Assembly (NCBI GenBank): GCA_019914945.1 | Contig: CM034105.1 | Span: 1,426,001-1,490,000, forward strand | Reading direction: 5' to 3' | DNA: 64,000 nucleotides | From: Typha latifolia | Taxonomy: Eukaryota; Streptophyta; Magnoliopsida; Poales; Typhaceae | Shown here: positions 35,214-47,205 of the stretch, piece after piece | Position numbering within the stretch: the stretch's first letter is position 1 | Layout of the letters: the number at the start of each line of letters is the position of its first letter | Position numbers and translations under genes: made by a program | Notes under the pieces: generated by a model | What the model was told of the DNA's origin: nothing | The model's input: only the letters and a program-made list of their open reading frames with translations | Database searches by the model: none

Positions 35214-38131
35214 GCACCTCTCGTCCTAGGATCTGAATCGAGCCTGGTGCAATATATACGAGGAGTAAAAGGTTTCTGGAATGTATATGTATATATAGCC
35301 TACGGCTACAGTGGGCACCTCTCCCATGATATGTCTCTGTTGCCTTTACCACAGACGCGATGATACTTATCAGCCTAGCCTAGGTGGTGTAGACTGGGTT
35401 TAGGTTGTTTACTTTAGAAAGACACATTTTAAATTAGAGAAATTACACTTTACGTTGGACACAATTAGATGAAATACTGTTGTATTTTCATCATAAGCAC
35501 TTAAACCACATTGGTTAATCCCCCTATGGTCTGACCAAAAGTGTAATTATTAGTTTATTATTAATTGAAAGGTAAAATGATAATTTTATCCCTATATGCC
35601 GAGTCACGATGAACATTGTTTTCCTTTGAGCCGGAGCTCATATAAATATAGTTTTATGGTAGAAAATTGGTTATTAATTAATATCATTAAATACGATGAA
35701 AAAAATAACACTTTAGTCCTGACTACAAAAAATTAAGTGGTTAAGTACGTTAAAAGTACATGGGTAAAATACAATTGTGTCTAATCACATATAGATTAAA
35801 TTATAATTACCCTTTTAATTTTTTTTTTTTGTAACCCCTCTTAATATCACACCTACCTCTCAATCTGCATCTCACTGAGACTGTAGTCTTAATTTTTTCT
35901 TGGAATAATATTTTTGAAGTTCTCACATGCTGACTAGTAGGTCTGTCACTATAACTTAACTTTGATAGCTTGTTTGGGTCTCTATTTGGATGTTATCTAG
36001 AAAGTCTATGTAACTGCATGTGGTATATATTCAACTCACGATTAATATCTTAGTGGTTAAGACATTAAACAAATAACAAAAATTAGTATTACCCAAACTA
36101 TGCTTACTTGCAAGCCCTTGAATTTTGAGATGTGCACACTTTGTAAACGCGTGAGAAGAAAGAAACGAATAGAAAAAGGTAAAAGGAAGAGGAGGAGGAG
36201 CCGAAAGGGTTTCGGCAGGCAGAATATATATAATCTAGAACATGTGCACCTCCTAAACATCTCTTAAGTTAAAATCTTGTGGGCACCAACCAGCACACCA
36301 CCTACATCTTTTTCAGATGTAGAAAAATGATACAACGTTATCCCTTATTAAAGGAAGATGCACAGCGCACGCAGCACGTGTCCCAACCTTGTAGCGTTTT
36401 GTCGTATCAATGGAATCGTGACTAAGATAATAGATGTCCCTATTAACTCTCTTTAGATTATTATTTTCGATCCATGTACTCAGTTATGCGTGACAGCTCG
36501 AGCGACTCTATCATCACTGATGGTCTTATAGCGTATTTACCACAAACTGTGCAACAGACGCCTGCCTGCCTAGTGGAAATTATTTTAACCCAGAGCATGC
36601 TAATTGTTGTAACCTACTTGATAAATTAGTCATTGACAAATAATTTCCCTAGGTGAAACATTGTCTAAAATGGTGGGACTATGTTAGACAGTTAGATTTT
36701 TGTATTGATAATTCATATATTAAAAATATTATTTGAATGCATTTAGAATATTTTGCATGAGCATGATTATATAATAATTGAATTTTTATTTATCACGCAC
36801 TTCACAAGAGTTGGAACTGACTTAAAATTTTACAAGAGTTCAAATGAGTTAAATATATCTTCAGGATCATTAGAAGAGTATTGTTACAAACCGACTTGAT
36901 CTAATTCGAAACGATTCTAGACTAGATTAGGGACGTGACTTTTGAAGGAAGTTGCGGATAATTTAACTATTGGATCTTTCTGAATTTTGGATATGTTGTC
37001 GCCTTTAAAAAAAAGCTTTCTAACCCATCCAAGATCGTAGATTTTAGATGGTTAGATTTTGAGATATCGACCGAACAGTGGTTGAAGGTTAAATAAACCC
37101 TAACTTGACAGTCCTTTAATGGCGAATTCAACGTATAGTATAGTCTATAAGTGGTTCTTATATTTGCACATTATTAATGGTTACTTTGATCCTTGAAAAT
37201 GATTCGTGTTTTTTACTCAGATTTAAGATTTTTTATAAAAAAAATTATTTGTATTTCCTTAGATCTCTAATTTTAATTATTTGTCTATATTTATATTTCT
37301 ACGAGAGGCCATTATTAGTTTAAAACTTTTAATTAGTATGAGAGCATATTTTATATTTACGTTTTCTTTTACAATTGCCGCCTTAGCTCTTACTAAACCG
37401 CAGCTAGTTTACCTTGAATCACACACCTTAAAACTCAAGTTTTGAAGAAAAAATAATAATAAAGCCATGAAAAGGATTTTTTCCAGTTTCCATTACATGT
37501 TCAAGTCGTGTTGGTAAGAACATCAATCTCGAGGCGTATCGGATGGTCAATCTTTAGACCATCTAATCCATTGTAGCAGTGCAACTTGGGACTTGGGAAT
37601 GCATGAACCCATCCACCGTAGCTTAGAGGCCTTAGAGTTAGGTCTTTCGCACGCGATGCGACGTGGCGACGAGTGGAAGAGGATTAGATTTGGGATGCGG
37701 GGTCTCGTTCTCGTTTTGCAGCAGTGGTCGGTACCCCCACCACACAGTATTATTAGTACCATCCAATTGTCCTCACGTACGCAATAGAAGTCAAGTCATT
37801 ATCACTTTACAGCTCACATCGCATTTCCCAATTAACACGTGTATAAAGTGAAAAAAAACACACATTTTTAATTCTCTCTCCTTTTTTTATTTTTTATTTT
37901 TTGGTCTAATTGCATTTTTGAGCTTATTGGGTACAATTTCATGTATAGGCATTCTTCGTTGTAGAAGGTTCCTAAAAGATTAATCGTTGATATAGAATAT
38001 TTATTATGTGTCTAATACCCACCATCTATCTTCCTATTACATGCATTACCTTCTGTTTGTGCTTATTGAGTGCAATAAGCAATGATATGACGTGTTAAAG
38101 AAAACGATAAAAATATTTAATTTATTTAAGA

Positions 38132-38583
38132 TGTGTTTGGAATCAATTCTAGCTAGAATTCAATTGGTTTTATTTAGATTCAATTTAATTGATTCTATTT
38201 AGAAATGAACTGTGTTGTTTGAAAATTAATAGAATTGAAATGAAATTTATCTAATCTTGTGTTGGTAAAGAAAGTAGGAAGCTTTTTTTCTATTTTATCC
38301 TTGGGCATCAATAATTCATTGTAACAAGATAATGTTATTTCGAATATTACAAAACTTAACGTGAGTAGCAAATAAATTTCATCCGAATCGAATGGGACTT
38401 CAAATTATGAGATTTCATAACATATAATCATTAAAATTATTTGAAATATCATCACTTAAAAGTTCTAAATAATAGACTTGGGAACTAGAAATCTAAATCA
38501 ATTGAATTCCACTTAATTTTTTTTTCATAAAAAAAGTGGGTTAAGTCTCAATTATATTTATTCAGAAGAAAGAATACAAACAA
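38132..38583. mobile_element. Possible MITE with GTGTTTGG-type end (weak)
   Basis: The left end has ATGTGTTTGGAATCAATTCT and the right end ATTCTTTGTATTC-like sequence read in inverse (AGAATACAAAC). An internal GAATTCAATTG near the left is inverted as CAATTGAATTC near the right. Non-coding and AT-rich. No clean target-site duplication found. Confidence 0.3.
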
Positions 38584-38664
38584 AATATGTGTGAGCTTTT
38601 GTTATAATCAGTGTTTTAAAAATCAGAAAAGGCGATCGCCTCGCCATTCAACTTTGCGATCGCA

Positions 38665-39345
38665 TTAGGGGTGTAAATGAGCTGAGCCTGAGCGAGCCGG
38701 CTCCGGCTCAGGCTCGATTTGAAATGAATTTCGAGTCTTAAAATTGGGCTCAAGCTCAGCTTAGTTCAACTCGAGCCGAGTTTGAGCTTGAAATGAGCTT
38801 ATTATCAAGCCTCATTCAAGCCAAGCTAGGTCGAGCTGGACCAAGCCAGATCAAGCCCAAGTCGAGCACCGCGGCAACTTGAGGAGGACGAGGCGGCCGA
38901 CAACTTGAGGAGGACGAGGCGGCTGGCACCGCAGCAGCTTGAGGAGGACGAGCTCACGAGCACGGGTGCTGAAGGAGGAGGAGGAGGCGGAGCTTGGCGA
39001 ATGAGGACAAGGCGGCACGACACCGCTACAGCTTGAGCAAGACGAGCTCACGAGCACGGGTGGCGAAGGAGGAGGAGGAGGTGAAGCTTGGCGATGGACT
39101 GAAAGAGGACGAATAGACCGGCACTACGGCAGCTTGAGGACGAGCTCACGAGCATCGATTTCGAAGGAGGAGGCAAGCTGGTGATTTGAGAGATGTCAGA
39201 TGTAAGATTTGGAAATTGGGTTTTGTCAGAACCGTTTTATACTGATCCGAGCCTGAGTGAGCCGTCTTCAACTTAGGCTCGGTTAATTTTGAGACGGCGA
39301 CGGCTCAGACTCAGCTCATCTTTAATCGAGCTGAGCCAAACTCTA
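38665..39345. mobile_element. Non-autonomous inverted-repeat element with internal minisatellite
   Basis: It begins TTAGGGGTGTAAATGAGC, a terminus I associate with hAT-like MITEs. ATGAGCTGAGCCTGAGC (38677-38693) is inverted at 39303-39319 as GCTCAGACTCAGCTCAT, one mismatch. The GC-rich interior (38870-39190) contains a tandem repeat of about 95 bases: GACGAGCTCACGAGCA recurs at 38947, 39041 and 39139, followed by GAAGGAGGAGGA. The interior reads as Glu/Arg/Leu-rich frames on both strands but no credible gene. Confidence 0.55.
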
Positions 39346-41905
39346 ACTTCAGCCAAGACGAGACAGCTAAGGTAGCGGTTGGCGACATCGTTCAGTAATG
39401 GCGAGAAGCGGCAGCATGCGATGGCAGGAGATACAATCTGTCATCTTTCCTTCTGTCTCACTCACATATCGAAGGTCCATTTTTTTATTCTGTTTTAATC
39501 AGTTAATCGGTTATGCTAGGCAGTTAGACAAATAAAAAAGTAACTTAATTAATTATCTATTGAAGAATAAATACTTGTAAATCAGTAATTAATTTATTTG
39601 TTAAGTAAATTCGTTAAAATGTTTTAATCTATTAATCACTTAGTAGTTAGCCTATTAATTTGTTAATCAGTAATTATTTGATTAGTGATTACTAATCTTT
39701 GAATTAACTGTTAGTGATTAGTGATTAACTGTGAGACTGTGAATTACTGAATTAATTGTTAGTGTTAAACTGTTAATCAATAGTAATTTGATATTGTAGC
39801 ATAGTGCATCTTACGAATTTTATATATACTATATTACTATTAAAAATTATAAATAGACCTTGTATAATTTTTCTTAATTATTTTATATAAAAAATACTAA
39901 ATTGTCTTGTTTCGTACCTTATCGTACGAATCTTCACCATCCATCTTCCATCATCGTCCGCGGTCGTCTTTGAAAACATTGTATGTATCGGAAATGTTAT
40001 TTATTTCTCCTTTTTTATCTACCGATATTAGCTGTTAGTTAATTAAAAGCAGAGATGTGTGATATTAGTGATTAGTTAATTAAAATCAGAGAAGTGATTA
40101 AAGAGCGAGGGAGAATATATAAATGGAAGATATTGTAGCAATTATTAGTCGTGCTTGGATGACAATTGGGCACGTCGTTATGATATCGTATCATCGTTAT
40201 TGTAATCTTGAAATGCTTTTGTTCCGGATAAGGATGGTCCCTTTCCCTAGCAAGCGGACACGTATCCTCTCACGTGAAGGGACATATACGAAAAAGGACA
40301 ACTCAATCGCTTTCTTCCGGACTCTCCCTTGGCTTACTCGATCATCATGTCCTTATCCGATGGCGAGTTGGATTACCCCTATCTACATTTATCTTATCCG
40401 AAGAAAGATCCGAATCCTGTACTTAAAAAAGGACAGCCAATCACCTTAAACCACTTGTCCTTCGACCCTTCTTCCAGTATAAGAGAATCGGAAGAATATT
40501 AAGACTTACTTGGCTTAGTTGTTATTTAGTCTCATGGTAACTCATCCTTCCTTGGAAACAGATAAATTTTTATATCTATTTTCTGACCGTAAAAATGCAT
40601 ATATTTTACGGAGATGAGGTTGGATGAAATTCTCTGCTTGATTTAAGGGATGGTAGCGAGTAGTTAAAGCACGCGGGGTGCATACGAATAGATTATTCTT
40701 CATCTATATATATATATATCCGAGTTTGACTACTTGGGTGATTCAAAGTTTAACATATCTTATCAACAACTCTTTACACTTAATATGGAGTACAAGATCC
40801 ATGGAATAACGCGGATATAGGAAAACAATTGTCGATTTGTGCCAGTCGGCCTGGGCTTATTACTAAAGGCCTAATTGACATGAAGCCCAATCAACTTACA
40901 GGCTCGGACAAGGCTGCTAACTGACAAACTAACGGCGATTCTTTTCCTTAAAAAATAGGGGGAGATTTTATATTATTAGGTGAAGATAAATCTAACAGCT
41001 AACTCACCAACTGATGGGTAACGATGATTTTTTCTATATATATTCTAATAATTAGCCCTCGCTTACTCCAAATGAAGGAGAGTTATGTTGAGCCCAAGCC
41101 TGGTCTTGGTGGGCTGCAGTTGGTCAAGGCCTATATATTGGACCAACTCAACCGTAAAATCCCTGGGCTGGATCTGACTCTTGCTTGATCCTATTGCTAA
41201 TCTATAATGGCAAGTAATTGGTAGATCCACATTTCACCATCTTTCACCATTTTAAAATATAAATTCCCCGTACTCTTTGGTTCTGCATATATCCCTTAGG
41301 ATAGAATACTAGAATATCCACTCTTCAGCACCTCGTTACTTTCTTTATTTCTTTATCTATCCCTGGAATCAATCACCTGTCACCTGGACAACGAGATAAG
41401 ATGATCACCACGTGAAAAAGTTAGTTCCCCTCTTCCCTCCCGTCCTTGATAGATGCCTCCACCAGGCCAGCTGAGCCATTGATTGGTTAACTTAGCCGCC
41501 TATCCTACATGCTCAGATTTTAAGACCCATATGTTTTTAAGTTTTATAGTAAACTTCTGTTTGAATACTAATCAGTTTAACCTTAATTCGCTGGACTAGT
41601 TTAAGTTTATACTTACTCCACATCCAAATCATTAATTAGTTAAATTGTCGCTAACTTGCAATACGAGATCTTTATTTCTTTTGAGAAAGTAGCGGACTCA
41701 AATTGCAGGATATTCCTACAACCAACCACCACAGCTGCAGACCACTTGCTGCCGACAGCCGTGGAGGACCATTCCCTAACGCGTCTCCGCAACCCCCAAC
41801 GGACCCACCAATCCTTTGCCATTATTAGCCACAAGCAGACAACAACAACTACTAAAAAAAGACCGAAACCAAGATCGATCTCCACCGACCACCCCCTCCC
41901 CGTAC

Positions 41906-43511
41906 CTACTTCAAGTACTTGACGTACGCCGCGTGGCCGGTCTTCTCCACCTTGCGCAGCGTACCGAACGCCGTCGCCAGCCAGCACCTCTTCTCCACCT
42001 CCCAGTACAACACCCCCACGCACGTGCACTGCACGCTGCACCTCCTCTTGCACTCCTCCAACCCCACCTTCCCCTCCCCTTTCGTGTACGTACTCAAGAA
42101 GTTCTCCACCCCAGCCACCTTATAGTACTCCACGGCCCCACTACTACTACTACCCCTACAGTTCCCCAGGCTTGGCGGCGAGCACCTCTTGCTCCATCCG
42201 AGAAGGCCCTTGGGCGAAGGGCAAGCGACGCACATCTCGTCTTCGCAAACCCCGAAGCTTCCACACTTCTCCGGCAGAGCGCAGCCGCTCAGCCTGCCGA
42301 GGTCGTCGGAGAAGAGAGCAAAAGTCTTCTCCCACGCCCTATAGTCAACGGGGTCGTAGAACGTGTACACTGCCAGATTCCCATCCACGTCAAGCCGCAG
42401 GAATGACAGCGTGGCGTTGTACTTTGGCCTCGCTAGAATGCTCGTGCCTTGGTCAGTGGCGAACCTAAGCTCGTAGGCGAAGGCCTCATCCGAATCGGGC
42501 TCGCACTCGAATTTCGCCAAGCCTCCCCTGAAGCTTAGTTCTCCATCCGAGTAGTTATAGTATGGGAGATTGTTCACGTACATTGTTATGCCTCCGGAAT
42601 CCAAGACCAGACTATATTTTCCGAATGACCCATCGGTTGTAGATTTCCTGCTCACGAGCTTCGTAATCCCGGTGGCTAGACTAAGAGACTGGCCAACGAG
42701 AAGTGTGTCAGTTGGGTGGTCAAAACTTTGCCAAACGAACCGGCCTTTGCCAGCATAGAGCACAATGTTACCTGTGAAGTCATGATATATTGTTAGTACG
42801 TGGAACATTTATTTCTCTATTGTATATAGATCAAATTGATGAAAAAATTAACATTTATTACAAATAAAAATAAAATAACATTTGGATAGTAACGTTATGG
42901 GTTAGTTAGCTTAAGCTTTTGGGTTAAAAATATAATGTAGATTACTATGAAAGAGTGCTCCTCTTAACTACAAAAGTAGTCAAATTTCTTAAATTTAAAG
43001 TAAAGATGCTGATACAAATACTTAAAACTGTTTTGAGCAAGTTAACTGAGATAGTGCTTATGCGAAAGGAAGCGTATTAAACTTTGGGGTGAACTGGGTT
43101 ACCATTGGGCAGTATCTTGAGCCCCACCACTCCTTTGTTGACGGTGGAGGAGGAGAAGACCACACGGCCGTCGGCGTCGGCGAGGACGAGGTTGCCATTG
43201 GAGAGGAGGGAGAAGGTGGCGTTTTCGTGAACCGGGTTGCCGCGGTTAAACTCCCAGACCCAGCGGAAGGTGGACTCGGAGCGGGTCGTCCCCATGCGAA
43301 GGGCAAGGTAGAACAAGCCCGGAGTGGTGTTGTAGAAGGCGAGCTGGAATGGGGAGGTGGCGATGGGGAGGACGCGGTAGTCGGCGCCGTATTCGGTGAT
43401 GTAGGGGCCGAACTCGCCTTCGTTGGTGTAGGTGAAGGTTTCGACTTTGGATTGAGCTATGCTACTGGAAGAGACCAGAACTAGAAGGGTTAGGAAGAAG
43501 GAGATCGCCAT
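41906..43511 (-). CDS. EP1-like glycoprotein: bulb-type lectin plus PAN-like domain
   Basis: 424-residue secreted protein from two exons, 43103-43511 and 41906-42771. The intron (42772-43102) splits Gly in LPNG-NIVLY, a junction that restores the usual family sequence. Order: signal peptide (1-20, MAISFFLTLLVLVSSSSIAQ), bulb-type lectin domains (about 45-190) with NGNLVLAD, FVWQSFDHPTDTLLVGQSL and LDVDGNLAVY, an EGF-like Cys cluster (CALPEKCGSFGVC) and a C-terminal PAN/apple-like region with CKRRCSVQCTCVGVLYW. The mannose-binding motif (QxDxNxVxY) is degenerate, so sugar binding is uncertain. No TM or kinase domain follows, which separates it from S-domain receptor kinases. Carrot EP1 and its relatives are cell-wall glycoproteins; the role here is not known. 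The start is chosen for the signal peptide; upstream frame is translated CT-repeat. Confidence 0.9.
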
Positions 43512-43512
43512 T

Positions 43513-43515
<3 letters not shown>

Positions 43516-43550
<35 letters not shown>
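43516..43550. repeat. GA/CT microsatellite in the EP1-like 5' UTR
   Basis: About 17 units ending only five bases before the minus-strand ATG, between it and the TATA box. On the sense strand it reads CTCTCT. Confidence 0.95.
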
Positions 43551-43554
<4 letters not shown>

Positions 43555-43582
43555 GTGGGAGTTGGGTCATGAGTACTGTTCG

Positions 43583-43589
43583 ATTTATA
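43583..43589 (-). promoter_or_regulatory. TATA box of the EP1-like gene
   Basis: TATAAAT on the minus strand, 72 bases before the ATG. It places the transcription start so that the CT repeat makes up most of the leader. Confidence 0.6.
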
Positions 43590-43775
43590 GAACGTGATGC
43601 GTCTTTGGATGCGATTATTTTTTTCTTTTTTAAGCTTATCGTTATCCATCGAGTCCAATTTGGCAGCTCCTTCTCTCAACGTTCTGGACGACTGGAGACA
43701 AATTGTGGATCTGTTGCAACTGGTGGCCTGCCGAATTGCTGCAGGAATTTAATGCACGCCTAGACAATTAGGCCA

Positions 43776-43921
43776 TGTTGTTTTGAGTTTAAAGGAACTC
43801 TAAACTATTTCAGTAATTTAATATTTTATTATTATTTTTATATTTTATTAAATTTATTTTTTAAAAATTAAAATTAAAAAATAAGATTAACTAATCTAGT
43901 TCTGAACTCACTCTCAAACCA
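43776..43921. mobile_element. Short MITE-like inverted-repeat element
   Basis: The left end TGTTGTTTTGAGTTTAAAGG and the right end, read inverted, TGGTTTGAGAGTGAGTTCAG share a TGTTTTGAG-type terminus. The interior is almost pure AT. About 146 bases, no coding capacity. Confidence 0.45.
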
Positions 43922-44802
43922 AATAATTTAGAGTTTTCAAATACGTACCAGTATATCGATCACAAATACTTAGTATTCGACAACTATCTACATCAAAAAT
44001 TGGATAAAAGAGGGCTAGAAGATTAGACTGGGTGAGATCACGACGAACACAAATCGATGAGCTGATACACCCTAATATATATATATATGTCCGTGCGCAT
44101 CAAGAGCAGCATCATATTTCAGCAATGGAAAGTAGAAGATATTTATATGTTTTCATACGCTACCTTGGTGGAAGCCTCGTGCGTGGGCTGCGCCAATTTC
44201 TTATAGATTTTATTTTCTTTATCTTCAACTGTTAACATGATTGGTTAAAGAACTCACCATTGGATGCTAAGTACCAAAACTTGAGGGAATACCTGCAGCT
44301 TTTGCTGCGGGGAATCTTGTCCAGTGACCTGTCATCTTTTGCCCTTAATGCACGAAATTTTATGGTCTTTTATCTTCTAAAAACTAAAGCCCCTCTATTA
44401 TGAAAGAAATATTAAGTGATTTAATGATTTAGCTCAACATTTTGACTTCGCAGAGTAGCTCGATAGTATAATGGTAATGTTTTAGCACTACTTAGTTCGG
44501 AGCAAATAAACTAAGTGACTTAGTATATTTATTAGAATTTAATATAGCTTAAATGACTGTATCCAACATTCAAGCTCTTGAAGGATAAAATAAAATAAAA
44601 AATTGTGGTCTCATTCTATGGGCCACTAAACAATTAATAGATTGGTCTTATTCCGGGGACAACAATCAGTGGGTCGCAAACCTCATGTGACAGATTAGAT
44701 CAGTTAAATCCACGGGCCGGATTGAACGTGATTAGGCCCAGAATTATAAATTATTACCAAGATATTATTCTATTTTGTTTCTATAATTTATAACTTCACA
44801 TA
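43922..44802. other. Intergenic spacer
   Basis: AT-rich spacer before the tRNA gene. Only chance frames seen. Confidence 0.5.
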
Positions 44803-44873
44803 GCACCAGTGGTCTAGTGGTAGAATAGTACCCTGCCACGGTACAGACCCGGGTTCGATTCCCGGCTGGTGCA
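44803..44873 (+). tRNA. trnG-GCC: tRNA-Gly (GCC)
   Basis: 71-base nuclear tRNA. Acceptor arm GCACCAG pairs with CTGGTGC before the final A. The anticodon stem GTACC/GGTAC encloses loop CTGCCAC with anticodon GCC at 44835-44837. Internal promoter boxes are intact: A box TGGTCTAGTGG and B box GGTTCGATTCC. No intron. A T-rich stretch suited to Pol III termination follows (TTTT near 44888, TTTTTT soon after). Confidence 0.97.
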
Positions 44874-45602
44874 ATTTCTACATATTGTTTTATTTTTTAT
44901 CCTTTTATGTCGCAGGAAACTAAGAATTAATTCGTTTATCTTCTTGTAAATAAACTACATATTTACGATTGAAGTTTCTTTTCTTCACCTCCCTCTCTCT
45001 TTTACGATCGACTTGGTAGTAACCATCTGTGCCACTGCCCCCAAAAAGAAGTAAAATGATACCAGTTTTTGTAGTTTAAATTTAAATATTTAAAACTTTT
45101 TAATTCAATTTTAGTGCCAATATTTTTGGCCAAAAATAAATTATAAAATTATTGAACTACTCATGTCATCTTTAAATCAGAATATATTTTAATAGACATC
45201 ATATCTTTTTATCTATTAATAATTACAACTTAGTCTGAGATACAGACGGGTTAAATGTTTTATTATGTTTTAATACTTAGGGTAAAATTAAAATCCGGCC
45301 AAAAAGAACTCGGGAGAGGGGTGAATTGTAATTTTACCCATTAATATAATATACTTGCTGAGCTACTTCTATCTTTCGTCTCTTACTTTATCCGTACTAT
45401 TGCGACACATGGGCTGCTACCAAAACTTGACTCATTATGGGTAAGCACTCTCTTGCTCTTATTTTTGGACTCCAAGAGCAGGGCCCACGCAAACATCACT
45501 CATGCTCATGCCTCTGGCACGGCCCACATATCATTCACTCCATATAAATAATTACGTGGCGTAGACTGAAGTTAATATGTATAGTAAAACAAGACTTACT
45601 CT

Positions 45603-46048
45603 CTGTTTTGGATGGAGAGAATAGGAGAGAAGATAAGGGGAAAAAAAGAAGAAAGAGAATGAGAAGAGAAAATAACTTTTTCTCATCTTACTTGAATGTG
45701 ACGAAAAGAGAAGAGTTCGGTACAAGTTATAATATCTAATATTTAATTATTATCATTTAAATTTGTTAATAGAATATAAAATTTTTAGATAAATAGTGTA
45801 ATATAATAGGGGCATATTTGAAATATTAAAATATAAAAAGGTCTATATTTTCTTTTCTTTTTCTTTCACTTATTTTCTCTCCACTTTCTTTTGGAGAGAA
45901 AAGAAGTGACAATTAGAGGTTTTTTTTCGCTCCCTTTATCTTCCTTGATCTCACTTTATCTCATAGAAATTCAATCCAAACAATAAAAAAATATTTTCTC
46001 TCCCGACTTTCCTTTCTCTTCTCTACTATTATCTCCATCCAAACAAGG
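45603..46048. mobile_element. MITE with long terminal inverted repeats
   Basis: The left end TGTTTTGGATGGAGAGAATA, then GGAGAGAAGA, is inverted at the right end, which reads in reverse complement TTGTTTGGATGGAGATAATA, then GTAGAGAAGA. About 30 bases match with few mismatches over a 446-base non-coding element. Confidence 0.65.
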
Positions 46049-46716
46049 TGTTAGAATCAAGGCAGGTGCGCTACGGTAACTTTCACCCCTTTCCTTTTCT
46101 CTTGTGTTGTCGCTCCACCTAGGCAATTCTGGCATCGGTTCCCTCCTTTGCCTTCGCTAGTGTTTCCCTAGCTAGGGAGGGAAGGGTTGTCTCCCCTATT
46201 GTATTACTTTTTTTATCTTCTTCCTCATTTTCTGTCTTTGCATTTTTTTCACGTGCTAATGATTATTTTGACGTAGGCTAGGGCTTCTCTCCCATGCCTA
46301 CTACGATGCTCTTGTTCGATTGTTTAATGAGGCACGAAGGTGCGAGGGTGCTCTCTTCTCGGCTCTCTCTTTCTGTCTCTCTCTAACGAGAAGGTGATGT
46401 GGCAAGAGGGTGCCCTCCTCTCGGTGGGGATTGGAGCTGATGTGGAGTTGAAGCTTCTCCCCCCTATGCTTGCCCTTATTTGACTGTGACAAGAGACGAT
46501 CAATTCGGTTGGAGCAAGGTTTTCTGGCTTTGATGAAATTTTTATGACTACTCCCTTCACTTAGAGCTTATTCCATAGGAGGGGGTAGCCTTCTTCTCTT
46601 CCCTCTAGTGGTTAAATGTTGGAGGTGGATTCAGTGGTAGTAGGATCATTATCTTTATTTAGTTTTTTTACTTAGCTAATCTCCCTACTCTGCTTTGAGA
46701 TTTGTAATGGTTATAA

Positions 46717-47205
46717 CTAGAGGTGATTAGTGAGCTCGACTCGCCTAAGCCAAGCCCAAACCCGTATGGTTTTAACTTGGCTAAGCTTGGCCTAAACCCA
46801 AGATGGTAATGGACGGCATAGACTAAGCTTTTGCACGCTTGGCTCGACTCAAAAGCCTAACTCGCTATGCCGACCAATGGCTCAGTTCGTTATGCACGTC
46901 TATTCTTATTATATTTAAGTTCTACATGGAATAATTAGTAAATTGGATATCAATATATAAGTGTATTCATATAAAAGATAACTAAAATATTTTCATGAAA
47001 GCATATTATGCTCGGCCGAGTAAAATATAATATTTTTTAAATTCGACGCGTTACACTTAACCCAAGCAAGATATTTTATGGACTAGTGAGCAGTAACAGA
47101 CTATAGTATTCTAGCCTGATCTAAGTAATTCGTGGGTTAGGTCATGAACACATATTTAACTCCAATCTGCTCAAAAAGCTTAGCACATCTGATGATCATC
47201 TCTAG
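46717..47205. mobile_element. Small inverted-repeat element with CTAGAGGTGAT ends
   Basis: CTAGAGGTGATT at 46717-46728 is inverted at 47194-47205 (GATCATCTCTAG), two mismatches. Just inside the left end is AGCTCGACTCGCCTAAGCC, which resembles the GAGCTGAGCC-type subterminal sequence of the 38.7 kb element, so both may belong to one hAT-like group. Non-coding. Confidence 0.45.

Larger units (their letters stand above)
31715..41905. other. 10 kb intergenic region with degenerate repeats
   Basis: It separates the MAX2 promoter from the 3' end of the EP1-like gene. AT-rich, no gene recognised. It holds a degenerate 60-base repeat (33.24-33.47 kb), a 73-base tandem duplication (33.74-33.89 kb), a foldback (34.38-34.61 kb), a poly-A plus AT tract (35.16 kb), a possible MITE (38.13-38.58 kb) and an inverted-repeat element with an internal minisatellite (38.68-39.32 kb). 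A stretch at 40.2-40.5 kb has GGATAAGG/CCTTATCC-type short inverted motifs and may be an old LTR fragment, but I found no proof. Confidence 0.5.

Noticed and set aside
37541..37565. Short hairpin GATGGTC...GACCATC
   Set aside because: An eight-base stem is expected by chance at this scale and there is no linked gene or element.
40123..40449. 108-codon frame, possible transposon fragment
   Set aside because: The translation has no integrase, RT or gag motif. Short CCTTATCC/GGATAAGG motifs hint at an LTR remnant, but no paired LTR or TG...CA ends were found.
41816..42468. 196- and 98-codon + strand frames over the EP1-like gene
   Set aside because: Antisense shadows of the lectin coding exon.
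43512..43679. Upstream Met giving a 56-residue N-terminal extension of the EP1-like protein
   Set aside because: The extension translates the CT microsatellite and the TATA region; the signal peptide starts at 43511.
46324..46560. 78-codon minus-strand frame in the 44.9-50.2 kb gap
   Set aside because: No recognisable domain and no supporting splice or promoter signal. It lies between two inverted-repeat elements and looks like repeat-derived DNA.
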